DNA from: Salibacter halophilus
GTDB taxonomy: Bacteria; Bacteroidota; Bacteroidia; Flavobacteriales_G; Salibacteraceae
Assembly (NCBI RefSeq): GCF_008806325.1
Contig: NZ_WACR01000001.1
Coordinates: forward strand, 124,001-188,000
DNA: 64,000 bases
Direction of reading: 5' to 3'
Both the position numbers and the translations under genes were made by a program. Positions 56,050 to 63,986 of the stretch are shown piece after piece (position 1 is the stretch's first letter; every line of letters begins with the position of its first letter). The notes under the pieces are model-generated. The model worked only from the letters and a program-made list of their open reading frames with translations, made no database searches and had not been told where the DNA came from.

Positions 56050-57627
56050 ATGAAATCAGATTTTGTAAATAGCAGTTTGTGGAAAGCGATTAAAAAGAAC
56101 GCGCATCTAATCCTAACACTGGGAGTCATCATTTTAATCTTTTCGACACACAACCTGGAAAACGAATTTCATCGATTACCTCAAGGCCCGCATGCATGGC
56201 GACAGGCAGACTGCCTGAGTTTTGCCAATAGGTTTTACTATGACAACAACTCTATTTTTGAGCCGGCTGTGATGAACCTTGGTGAATCCGGCACAGGTAA
56301 AGTAGCCAGCGAATTTCCTATTCTCAATTACACTGCTGCCCAAATTTGGAAAATTACCGGTGTTGAGGAAGGCTACTACCGGATCATGAATTTTTCTATT
56401 TTTTTACTTGGCCTCTTTTTTCTCGCAGATTTAGTAAAAAAACTGACCAGCAACTTTTTGGCGGGTCCGGCAATGGGTCTTCTCTTGGCTTGTTCCCCTA
56501 TCATTATTTACTACGGTTTCAACTTCCTTGCTGATGTTCCGGCATTAGGATTACAACTGATATCACTTTGGGCCGGATGGCACTACTTTAAATTCAGGAA
56601 ACCAAAACACCTCATTATCTTTTTGATAGTGGGCTTGTTGGGCGGACTCATTAAAGCGAGCGGAATGATGGCATTTTTAGCTGTCCTGGGAGCTTTCTTT
56701 TTCTCTAACCTCAGCACCGCCAGATGGAACGTAAAGAACTGGCTAAAACCGATATGGCTTTATATTGGGGTTCTGACCGTAATTGCAATTCAAGCTTCCT
56801 GGTACATTTATGCAGATGCTTACAGTAGAGCTGATCCTGTTCATGAAGGTGGTTTTTTCCTGGTGGGACTTCTTCCTATTTGGGAAATGGATGCCGAATG
56901 GATTAACCGAAACATCGATACTGCGATAACTCTTTGGGGAAAGCACTACTACAATATTTGGGTACTTTATGTCACAGCATTTTTATTGTTAATGAATTTC
57001 ATTTTCATCAAAAGAGTACCACTTTTTTGGCGATATGTTCAATCATTTGTGCTCCTTGGAGTCATTGCTTTTTTCGTTCTTTTCTTCCAGCCATTAGGAC
57101 ATCACGATTACTATTTGCTCAACTGTTACATTATTTTTCCTGTTACCTGGATTACGAGTTTTCTGGTTTTAAAGAGCTTTGGTATTTATGAAAAACCTGT
57201 TGTTTGGACAGGAGCAATCGCACTTACGATTTTTGCTTTTGGTAACGTCAAGTATGCTAAGGACCAACACAACGACCGATACATGTACTGGCGAAATGCT
57301 AAATACAGAGATCTATTCAGCAGACTTGAAGGGTTAGAACCAATTTTGAGAGAAAAGGGAATTAAACGAACTGATGAAATCATCATTCCAAATGATATGA
57401 GTATTCAAATCAGTTTGTATTATTTGAATCAGCTCGGCTATCAGGGATTTCAAATCAAGAAAGACCCTGAGAATATGCGCTACTGGATTGAAAAAGGCGC
57501 GCAATACGCAGTTGCTATGAGCGAAGAAGAAGTGAAAAGCGATTATTTTGTTCCGTTCACTAAAGACACAGTTCTAGTCAAAAACAATGTTTATATTGTT
57601 GAACTTATTGATAAAAAAGAGCTCTAG
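56050..57627 (+). CDS. GT-C fold glycosyltransferase (ArnT/PMT-like, family 39 type)
   Basis: A 525-aa membrane protein with about 11-12 helices. The first periplasmic loop has HRLPQGPHAWRQADCLSFANRFY, whose Arg/Asp pair resembles the catalytic region of polyprenyl-phosphate-sugar-using GT-C enzymes. The C-terminal about 140 residues (LEPILREKGIKRTDEIIIPNDM) form a soluble domain. It likely transfers a sugar from a lipid carrier to an envelope acceptor; the acceptor is unknown. The next small lipoprotein begins 2 bp after its stop. Confidence 0.8.
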   Translation: MKSDFVNSSLWKAIKKNAHLILTLGVIILIFSTHNLENEFHRLPQGPHAWRQADCLSFANRFYYDNNSIFEPAVMNLGESGTGKVASEFPILNYTAAQIWKITGVEEGYYRIMNFSIFLLGLFFLADLVKKLTSNFLAGPAMGLLLACSPIIIYYGFNFLADVPALGLQLISLWAGWHYFKFRKPKHLIIFLIVGLLGGLIKASGMMAFLAVLGAFFFSNLSTARWNVKNWLKPIWLYIGVLTVIAIQASWYIYADAYSRADPVHEGGFFLVGLLPIWEMDAEWINRNIDTAITLWGKHYYNIWVLYVTAFLLLMNFIFIKRVPLFWRYVQSFVLLGVIAFFVLFFQPLGHHDYYLLNCYIIFPVTWITSFLVLKSFGIYEKPVVWTGAIALTIFAFGNVKYAKDQHNDRYMYWRNAKYRDLFSRLEGLEPILREKGIKRTDEIIIPNDMSIQISLYYLNQLGYQGFQIKKDPENMRYWIEKGAQYAVAMSEEEVKSDYFVPFTKDTVLVKNNVYIVELIDKKEL

Positions 57628-57629
57628 CA

Positions 57630-58001
57630 ATGAAGAAACTTCTTACTTTTTTCGTTCTCTCGGTATTCGTTTTAGCTGGTTGTGAAGACGATGATGAAGA
57701 TACTCAGCCACAAAGCAAAACGAACTACGGAAACCTTTACCTCGTCATGGATGCACCTGCAACTGCTGTGGTTTATGACGAAATTACGGGTGATACAATC
57801 GACTTTGGATTCATGCGAAGAAATCATCAACGCAGATTGAAAAAAACATCGGGTGATTCTCTACACTACCGCGTTGAAGCTGATACGAGTTTCACCTTTA
57901 TCCTGGAGTTCAATACCTTCGTTTGGGAGAGCCGTTACGTCAACGATACAACTTACACGTATAAAAACGAACTAAAAGTTTCAAACCCTCCGCAGTATTA
58001 G
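57630..58001 (+). CDS. Small putative lipoprotein
   Basis: A 123-aa protein with a lipobox LAGC followed by an acidic run (EDDDEDTQ), common in Bacteroidota surface lipoproteins. The mature part is beta-rich (YGNLYLVMDAPATAVVYDEITGD, HYRVEADTSFTFILEF). No family is recognised. It begins 2 bp after the glycosyltransferase stop. Confidence 0.7.
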   Translation: MKKLLTFFVLSVFVLAGCEDDDEDTQPQSKTNYGNLYLVMDAPATAVVYDEITGDTIDFGFMRRNHQRRLKKTSGDSLHYRVEADTSFTFILEFNTFVWESRYVNDTTYTYKNELKVSNPPQY

Positions 58002-58032
58002 TGATCTGACCGTAAAAAACGGTTGAAAAATG

Positions 58033-58040
58033 TAGCTTTG
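58033..58040 (+). promoter_or_regulatory. TAnnTTTG promoter box for hutI
   Basis: TAGCTTTG, 17 bp upstream of the ATG at 58058. Confidence 0.5.
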
Positions 58041-58057
58041 CCCAAAATTTCAAGGGT

Positions 58058-59305
58058 ATGAAGAAGACATTGATCAAACACATCAAAACACTTTACCAGG
58101 TTGAGTCAGAACCGCGCGAAAAAGTGGCGGGAAAAGACATGGCAACTTTGCCGCTCATCGAAGATGCGTACCTCGCTATCGAAGGCGACACTATCGTTGA
58201 CTTTGGTCCCATGACAGACCTTCACGGTGTTACAAACTGGAATGATCTCGATGTTATCGATGCTGATGGAAAAATGGTTCTACCCGCTTGGTGCGACTCG
58301 CATACCCACATCGTTTTTGCCAAAACTCGCGAAGGCGAATTCGTTGACCGCATCAAGGGGTTGAGTTACCAGGAAATTGCAGCTAAAGGAGGTGGAATTT
58401 TAAACTCTGCAAAAAGGTTGCGCGAAACATCTGAAGAAGACTTATTTCAAAGCGCAATGCAGCGCATAAAGGAAATGGTCAGAACCGGAACCGGGGCGAT
58501 TGAAGTGAAAAGTGGTTATGGCCTCACAGTTGAATCTGAGTTGAAAATGTTGCGCGTTGCGAAAAGACTCAAAGAAGAAGCTCCCGTAGCTATTAAGTCT
58601 ACTTTCCTGGGAGCTCATGCTATTCCTGCCGAGTATAAAGACAATAGAAAAGGATACATCGATCTTATCGTCAATGAAATGATTCCGGCTGTTGCTGATG
58701 AAGGCTTAGCTGAATACATCGATATTTTTTGTGAACAGGGTTACTTCACCAATGAAGAGACTGACCGCGTACTCGAAGCCGGAGCAAAATACGGGATGAT
58801 TCCAAAGATTCACGTCAACCAGTTTTCAAATACCGGTGGCGTGCAAACAGGCATAAAACACAACGCTCGCACTGTTGACCACCTGGAGGAAATGGGAAAA
58901 GAAGAAATTGAAGCGCTGTTGAAAAGCAATACAATGCCTGTTTCGCTTCCTTCGTGCTCTTTTTTCTTAAGTATCCCCTACACTCCTGCGAGAGAAATCA
59001 TCGATGCCGGATTACCCTTAGCTATTGCTACAGACTACAATCCGGGTTCAACTCCATCAGGTAATATTCCGTTTTTACTTTCGTTAGCCTGTATCAAGCA
59101 AAAGCTCACACCTGAAGAAGCTATAAACGCTGTCACCTTAAACGGAGCTTACGCGATGGGGCTTGAAAAAACGCACGGCTCAATTGCAGTTGGTAAAAAG
59201 GCTAATTTGATCATTACAAAAGAAATGGATGACATAGCTTTGATTCCGTACGCTTTTGGAAGTGAACATATCGATCAAACAATTTTAAATGGACAAATTC
59301 AGTAA
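58058..59305 (+). CDS. hutI: Imidazolonepropionase
   Basis: An amidohydrolase of histidine breakdown that opens imidazolone propionate. Metal ligands are visible in LPAWCDSHTHIVFAKTREGEFVDRIKGLSYQEI, the substrate and metal His in FLGAHAIPAEYK and IHVNQFSNTGGVQ, and the Asp in AIATDYNPGSTPSGN. At 415 aa it has the right size. Other hut genes (hutH, hutU, hutG) are not in the window. The 3' end overlaps the DUF2141 gene by 17 bp. Confidence 0.95.
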   Translation: MKKTLIKHIKTLYQVESEPREKVAGKDMATLPLIEDAYLAIEGDTIVDFGPMTDLHGVTNWNDLDVIDADGKMVLPAWCDSHTHIVFAKTREGEFVDRIKGLSYQEIAAKGGGILNSAKRLRETSEEDLFQSAMQRIKEMVRTGTGAIEVKSGYGLTVESELKMLRVAKRLKEEAPVAIKSTFLGAHAIPAEYKDNRKGYIDLIVNEMIPAVADEGLAEYIDIFCEQGYFTNEETDRVLEAGAKYGMIPKIHVNQFSNTGGVQTGIKHNARTVDHLEEMGKEEIEALLKSNTMPVSLPSCSFFLSIPYTPAREIIDAGLPLAIATDYNPGSTPSGNIPFLLSLACIKQKLTPEEAINAVTLNGAYAMGLEKTHGSIAVGKKANLIITKEMDDIALIPYAFGSEHIDQTILNGQIQ

Positions 59306-59702
59306 GTTCTTACTTCTCTCGGTTTTCGGTTTCGCTCTATTTGGATTTCAAACGGGATCTCGATGTGATCTGACCGTGAAATTCCCACAACTCGAAGATC
59401 AGGAAGGGAAAATATTCATCAAGTTACTCGATAAAAATGAGGAATTGGTTGATCGTGCTATCGTCAATGTAAAACGGGGAGTTCCACAGTACACTTTCAT
59501 GAAGCTAAAAGCAGGAAGCTACGCTATTGTTGCGTTTCAGGATTTGAACGGGAATAAAGATATCGACAAGGGCTTTTTTGGTCAGCCGACTGAACCTTAC
59601 GGATTTTCAAATAACGTAAGAGGAACTTTTGGTCCTCCTTCATTTGAGAAGCAACTCTTTACGCTTAGTGGAAATAAAATTATTGAAGTTATTTTAGATT
59701 AA
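59289..59702 (+). CDS. DUF2141-family exported protein
   Basis: A 137-aa secreted protein (signal KFLLLSVFGFALFGFQ). The mature beta-sandwich has CDLTVKFPQLEDQEGKIFIKLLDKN, YTFMKLKAGSYAIVAFQDLNGNKDIDKGFFGQPTEPYGFSNN, the hallmark of DUF2141. The function is not known. The start overlaps the end of hutI by 17 bp, and a small membrane protein follows after 12 bp, so the three may share a transcript. Confidence 0.88.
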   Translation: MDKFSKFLLLSVFGFALFGFQTGSRCDLTVKFPQLEDQEGKIFIKLLDKNEELVDRAIVNVKRGVPQYTFMKLKAGSYAIVAFQDLNGNKDIDKGFFGQPTEPYGFSNNVRGTFGPPSFEKQLFTLSGNKIIEVILD

Positions 59703-59714
59703 AATTCAAGGAAT

Positions 59715-60119
59715 ATGCATCCGGTTTTGAGGAATATTTTAGTTGTAATTGGCGGATTGATCATCGGCAGTTTTGTCAACATGGGAATAATCATGATTAG
59801 CGGATCTATCATTCCGCCACCTGAAGGTGTTGACCCAAGCAACATTGAGAGTTTAAAAAATGGAATGGATCAGTTTGAAGCTAAACACTTTTTGTTTCCT
59901 TTTTTAGCTCATGCCCTGGGCACTTTGGTGGGAGCAATTTTTGCAGGGAAATTTTCAGCGAGTCGCAAGCTCGCAATGTCTCTCATAATTGGTGTTTTCT
60001 TCCTTATAGGCGGCATTATGAACGTTTACATGCTTCCATCTCCAACATGGTTTAGCATAGTTGATCTTGTCTTTGCCTATATTCCTATGGCAATACTTGG
60101 ATACAAAATTGGGAAATAA
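59715..60119 (+). CDS. Small four-helix membrane protein
   Basis: A 134-aa protein with four predicted membrane helices (about 5-27, 58-76, 84-102 and 108-131) and a short loop after the first helix (ISGSIIPPPEGVDPSNIESL). This length and layout are common in Bacteroidota but the role is unknown. It ends in a terminator shared with the convergent lipoprotein gene. Confidence 0.78.
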   Translation: MHPVLRNILVVIGGLIIGSFVNMGIIMISGSIIPPPEGVDPSNIESLKNGMDQFEAKHFLFPFLAHALGTLVGAIFAGKFSASRKLAMSLIIGVFFLIGGIMNVYMLPSPTWFSIVDLVFAYIPMAILGYKIGK

Positions 60120-60147
60120 AAAAAGCCGCTCAGAGGCGGCTTTTATT
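60119..60147. terminator. Bidirectional terminator between converging genes
   Basis: AAAAGCCGC (60121-60129) pairs with GCGGCTTTT (60136-60144), with an A run before and a T run after, so it can act in both directions. Confidence 0.85.
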
Positions 60148-60162
60148 GATTGGTTATCTAAT

Positions 60163-60780
60163 TTAATACATCTCAAAAGGAACGTATTTAGCTTCACCCT
60201 CAATTTTAATTGAGTCAGATTCGTCACTGGTATACGCCATGGCATCAAAAACAGCTGTTACTCTTTTATTATTAGTATCAAATCTGGTTATTTCCATAGA
60301 GCCGTAAGCTGATTTCGAATTAAAAGTGTAAACAGTTGTTGTACCGTTACTCTCATATTTTGTGTATACAAACTCGAAACGGTCACAAATTTGACTATTA
60401 CCTTCTTCTATGCAATCATCGCCTTCTCTAGTGTAACTCTTTTTTTCAACACCAGGGTTATCTCCTTCAGTTGTTCTGTAAGGACTACTAACACCAACTT
60501 CTAAAGAATTATTACCTTGCTGGCCAAACATCTGTATTGTAACAATATTTTCTTTAATAGTACTTGAAAATACTGAAGTTTCGGTTCTGTATTGTGAAGC
60601 AACCATAAATGAGTCTAACACTTTGCCAACTTCGAAATCTTCATCACCAACAGTGACAGAGTAGCTTTCAGTTGGTTTTGGCTGTGGTTGCGGTTCATCA
60701 TCGTCATCATCTTTGTTGCATGATGAGAATACTAATAGTGCAGATAAGGCTAGCCACCCAAGGCTTTTAAAGTTTTTCAT
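60163..60780 (-). CDS. Putative lipoprotein
   Basis: A 205-aa protein with a signal peptide and lipobox LVFSSC followed by an acidic run and PQPQPKPTESY, a standard surface lipoprotein start. The mature part is beta-rich with one cysteine pair (DDCIEEGNSQICDRFEF). No family is recognised. It has a 140-bp gap before the next minus-strand gene, with no clear promoter box. Confidence 0.7.
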   Translation of the reverse strand: MKNFKSLGWLALSALLVFSSCNKDDDDDEPQPQPKPTESYSVTVGDEDFEVGKVLDSFMVASQYRTETSVFSSTIKENIVTIQMFGQQGNNSLEVGVSSPYRTTEGDNPGVEKKSYTREGDDCIEEGNSQICDRFEFVYTKYESNGTTTVYTFNSKSAYGSMEITRFDTNNKRVTAVFDAMAYTSDESDSIKIEGEAKYVPFEMY

Positions 60781-60920
60781 AAAAATAAAATTTTAGGTTG
60801 AAGGTCAATAATACAAATTTAACTCTGAATTAATAGAGAAAAGTTGGTAATAATTAGAAAAGGCAGTGTAAAAGTTAGTGGTTATATGCATGCCGAACTT
60901 TAGAATAGCTGTTAAACTAG

Positions 60921-61547
60921 TTACCTCAATAAATACCCTAACTTAAAATCAAAATTCAGCCATCCGCCAAATCCATTTTTATCGATATATGGAGCATCAG
61001 CATACATCAATGACGGGCCTGCTAAAAACTCTAATGTGAGGTTTCCGGTCTTTTCTTTGTCCCAAAACACCTTGAAACCTGCGTTTGCAGAAAGTGATGT
61101 TCGATAGCCGTATTCTAATTCTGCCGTTTCGCTATAGGAGAGTTTAGATTGAGTAATGATGTTATCCCATTCAGTGCTGACGAAGAATCCACTATGCGGT
61201 TTTAACTTTTCAGTTTTGAAGTATTTACGCACCTCACTCGTCAACCGTATTCCACGTAGTTGATCGACACTTTCACCACCAAAAATAGAGCTATGTCCAG
61301 GTACATCTAGCAAGAATCCAGCTTCCTGCCCAAAACTCCAGCCTTTTTTGCCTACTTTTTCCAGTCCCAGAGACGCTCCATAAGAGCTAGTGAAGATATC
61401 TCCAACCAGTGGACTTACGGGCAACTTTAAATATATCTCATTTTGATTTTCTAACAGACTATCGTTTTGAGAATACGCAGATTTTGGATTGAAAAGAACA
61501 GCGCATATTGCCAATGAGAATATGATGTAGCTAAAGTTTGTTTTCAT
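60921..61547 (-). CDS. Uncharacterised exported outer-membrane-type protein, paralogue A
   Basis: A 208-aa protein with a signal peptide (FSYIIFSLAICAVLFNPKSAYSQ) and a beta-barrel-like body. It is a clear relative of its upstream neighbour 61574-62185: shared pieces are LPVS-LVGDIF, LGLE-GKKGWSF-QEAG, GIRLTSE-RKY, and S-FFVS-EWDN. The two are a tandem duplication. The role is unknown; size and pattern fit small outer-membrane barrels. Confidence 0.75.
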   Translation of the reverse strand: MKTNFSYIIFSLAICAVLFNPKSAYSQNDSLLENQNEIYLKLPVSPLVGDIFTSSYGASLGLEKVGKKGWSFGQEAGFLLDVPGHSSIFGGESVDQLRGIRLTSEVRKYFKTEKLKPHSGFFVSTEWDNIITQSKLSYSETAELEYGYRTSLSANAGFKVFWDKEKTGNLTLEFLAGPSLMYADAPYIDKNGFGGWLNFDFKLGYLLR

Positions 61548-61573
61548 AAGTCACAGTGATAAATGGTCGTTTC

Positions 61574-62185
61574 TCAATGCATTGCAAAACCAAGTTTTAC
61601 ATCGAAGTTTAACAATGGGAAATAATTAGAATCACTTGAATCAAGGCCAAATCCCAGTCCGCCTCCACCGAGCAAATCCAATGTCAAGCTGCTCGAATTG
61701 CCGGATCTGACCAGGTACTTTTTGCCAATATTAAATGTGAGTCCGCTACGGTAGACCTCAGACTGAACGATTTTTCCTTCTGATAATTCCTCACCTCTCA
61801 ATAAAAAGTTATCCCATTCTAAACTCGCAAAAAATCCTGAACCCGGAAAAAAGTTATCCGGATGCTCATACCTTCTCAATTCTGAAGTTAATCGAATTCC
61901 ATTTAAATCCTCTAAACGCGATCCGAAAAACAAACCATCTCTGTAATCAACATCAAAAATATAACCGGCTTCTTGCGTAAAGCTCCATCCTTTTTTTCCT
62001 GTTGTTTCAAGGCCTAAAGAAAACCCCATACTATTTGAGAAAACATCTCCCAGCAAAGAGCTAACCGGAAATTTGAGCGTGTATTCTCTATTCTTATTCT
62101 CTAAGCTATTGTTTGATTGAGCATTGAGTTTTGAGAATAAAAACACAAAAGCTGATATGAATAGAAGCGATAGAATCTTTTTCAT
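61574..62185 (-). CDS. Uncharacterised exported outer-membrane-type protein, paralogue B
   Basis: A 203-aa protein with a signal peptide (ILSLLFISAFVFLFSKLNAQ) and a beta-rich body ending in FDVKLGFAMH. It shares FPVSSLLGDVF, LGLETTGKKGWSFTQEAGYIFDV, GIRLTSELRRY and GFFASLEWDN with its downstream copy. It is the first gene of the pair and the last gene before the cassette-like region. Confidence 0.75.
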   Translation of the reverse strand: MKKILSLLFISAFVFLFSKLNAQSNNSLENKNREYTLKFPVSSLLGDVFSNSMGFSLGLETTGKKGWSFTQEAGYIFDVDYRDGLFFGSRLEDLNGIRLTSELRRYEHPDNFFPGSGFFASLEWDNFLLRGEELSEGKIVQSEVYRSGLTFNIGKKYLVRSGNSSSLTLDLLGGGGLGFGLDSSDSNYFPLLNFDVKLGFAMH

Positions 62186-62628
62186 AATTGTGGTGGTTTA
62201 TTTTGGCGGTCAATTACTGTTAAATATCTAAGAAAGAATGCAGTAATTCAAATCACCAAAAAATAATATCATGCCCTCATAACAAGAAGAGCAAACCCAA
62301 ATATTGTGCATTTTCACTCCTTATTTCAGGCACATTTAAAACTAATGTACCCAAATTTCTCCAGACGAAGTTAAAATTTCACCAATTTGATAGCTGAAGG
62401 AGTTAATCAACCATCTATTTTGCAAATAGCAGACTCAGCTATTTGACTTTAAATCCTCTTTTATAACTATCTTCATAAAACTAAGGAAAAGGAGTTGTTG
62501 GTAATTTGGTGATTATTTAGTAATTATGAAGGGAGAAATGAATTATATAATGTTAAGTAACAACCAAAAGTCAGCTTATCACTACTAATTTTCGGGGATA
62601 AGTTAACCTTTTGTCAACTTATAACCTA
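62186..62628. other. Gene-free leader before the cassette-like region
   Basis: This 443-bp AT-rich stretch holds no ORF that I can support. A weak dyad, AAGTT at 62600-62604 with AACTT at 62616-62620, lies just before the first cassette boundary. If the region to the right is an integron-like array, this would be where an attI-type site or leader promoter would lie, but neither is seen with certainty. Confidence 0.4.
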
Positions 62629-62638
62629 GTTAGCCACA
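62629..62638 (+). repeat. Left boundary core of cassette 1 (GTTAGCCACA)
   Basis: GTTAGCCACA, followed by AATATGAAAAGACA, aligns with GTTGTAGCCA-ATTAAAAAAGACA at 63341. Its complement TGTGGCTAAC opens the palindrome at 63213. It marks the start of the first cassette. Confidence 0.6.
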
Positions 62639-62651
62639 ATATGAAAAGACA

Positions 62652-63197
62652 ATGAAACAACTGTCGACAGAAATAACAGAATTGCTGAATAAGAAATCAA
62701 CAACTGACTTCTTAAACGCTGCTCGACATTTTGCGACTTTGTTGGAAAATGGTGATTTAAACCAAGAGCAATTCTACAAGGAATCTCATAAAGCATTATC
62801 AGAACTTTATCGGACTGCATTGGAACTTGAGACAATTGACCTAATTCATTCGAGCTCTAAAAGCGAATTCAACGAAATTGACCAAAACGAACTCAGAGAA
62901 ATGAATAAAGGTCTGATTTCTAAACTTGGAAAAGAATGCTTCTATTGGGAAGTATTCGAACCAGCATATGACAAGAAAAACGAACCGACACAAGGTTGGT
63001 TAGTAGACGACTTTGCAGACATTTATGCAGACCTAAAAGAAGAACTAACAAAAATTGACAAAGTCGGCACTGACGAATCAATAGAAGACGCTTTATGGCA
63101 ACTGAAATTTGGATTTAATCACCATTGGGGAAATCACTGTATTGACGCAATGAGAGCATTACATTATTTATGGTATGACGGAAAAACTTCGATGTGA
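62652..63197 (+). CDS. DUF5063-family protein (cassette 1)
   Basis: A 181-aa soluble protein. The pattern YWEVFEPAYDKKNEPTQGWLVDDFADIYADLKE and ALWQLKFGFNHHWGNHCIDAMRALHYL matches DUF5063, a short family of unknown role. Asp is almost always GAC in this gene, unlike the core genes, which prefer GAT, a sign of foreign origin. It begins 23 bp after a boundary core and is followed 16 bp later by a long palindrome, so it looks like the ORF of a gene cassette. Confidence 0.75.
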   Translation: MKQLSTEITELLNKKSTTDFLNAARHFATLLENGDLNQEQFYKESHKALSELYRTALELETIDLIHSSSKSEFNEIDQNELREMNKGLISKLGKECFYWEVFEPAYDKKNEPTQGWLVDDFADIYADLKEELTKIDKVGTDESIEDALWQLKFGFNHHWGNHCIDAMRALHYLWYDGKTSM

Positions 63198-63212
63198 AAA
63201 TGAAAAAATACT

Positions 63213-63352
63213 GTGGCTAACAGCACCTAAGAAAACATGGGGCGGACAGTGGTTTCCGCAAGGTTTGTTCTTCGTGGCTACTTTTGTCGCTTGCGGACAA
63301 GAAAGTGCTCCGAAAGCCCCACGTTTCTTAGCTGCAAAACGTTGTAGCCAAT
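63213..63352 (+). repeat. attC-like long imperfect palindrome
   Basis: The left arm opens TGTGGCTAACAGCACCTAAG and the right arm closes with GCTGCAAAAC-GTTGTAGCCA. Paired pieces, from outside in, are TGGCTA/TAGCCA, CTAAGAAA/TTTCTTAG, CATGGGGC/GCCCCACG and TCCGCAAG/CTTGCGGA, with unequal unpaired bases between. The asymmetric pairing and the core GTTG at the 3' end resemble integron attC sites, although the core does not match GTTRRRY exactly. Confidence 0.7.
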
Positions 63353-63365
63353 TAAAAAAGACAAA

Positions 63366-63980
63366 ATGAGAAACTCAATGACATTACTTCTAACATTCAC
63401 TTTCCTACTTTTAGCAAGGTTCAGTGGAAAGAAGGACGAAGTAAAAATTTGGACAGAACAAACGACAGTTGATAAGGCGATTGACTTTGAAAATTCGCTT
63501 AGTAAACAAATAGAAGTTCTCGACAAGAATGTCTCGCTCTCAAAAAGCATTTATCCTCTAGTTGACAAGTACAAATTAGCAAAGCCAATAATAATTCAAC
63601 GTGAGCAGACGGGTTTTTTACCTCTTTACGCTGAATACTTTTATTCTGAATCAGACTCAATTATCAGATATATAAGTTATGACTGGGAAAGGGAGAAATA
63701 TGGAAATTATTTCAAGAAACAAGAAATATGGGAAGTAGAAAGCAAAAAACTGAAACAGTACAATTCTGAATACGAGAAAATAAAATCGACTTTAATCGAG
63801 CAACTCGGTGAACCGACAAATCAGGATACAGAACCGCAAAAGACAGAATCAACTTCAGGACGAGGAGATTACTTGACTAGAAGTACAGTCTGGGAGACAG
63901 ATAATCACTATTCCAAATTGACTATGATTTTTGAATCAATGACTTACAGAATTAGGTGGTACTATTACTGGAAAAAATAA
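63366..63980 (+). CDS. Uncharacterised protein (cassette 2)
   Basis: A 204-aa protein beginning MRNSMTLLLTFTFLLLARFSGKKDEV. The start looks like a lipoprotein signal that has lost its cysteine (ARFSG where a Cys would be expected), so the anchor may not work or the start is ambiguous. The rest is soluble, charged and mixed alpha/beta (PIIIQREQTGFLPLYAEYFYSESDS, WEVESKKLKQYNSEYEKIKSTL). No family is recognised. It follows the first attC-like palindrome by 14 bp and is itself followed by the start of another. Confidence 0.7.
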   Translation: MRNSMTLLLTFTFLLLARFSGKKDEVKIWTEQTTVDKAIDFENSLSKQIEVLDKNVSLSKSIYPLVDKYKLAKPIIIQREQTGFLPLYAEYFYSESDSIIRYISYDWEREKYGNYFKKQEIWEVESKKLKQYNSEYEKIKSTLIEQLGEPTNQDTEPQKTESTSGRGDYLTRSTVWETDNHYSKLTMIFESMTYRIRWYYYWKK

Positions 63981-63986
63981 AATAAC

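Noticed and set aside
63175-63369. 64-aa ORF after the DUF5063 gene
   Set aside because: It spans the attC-like palindrome; low-quality reading of repeat DNA.
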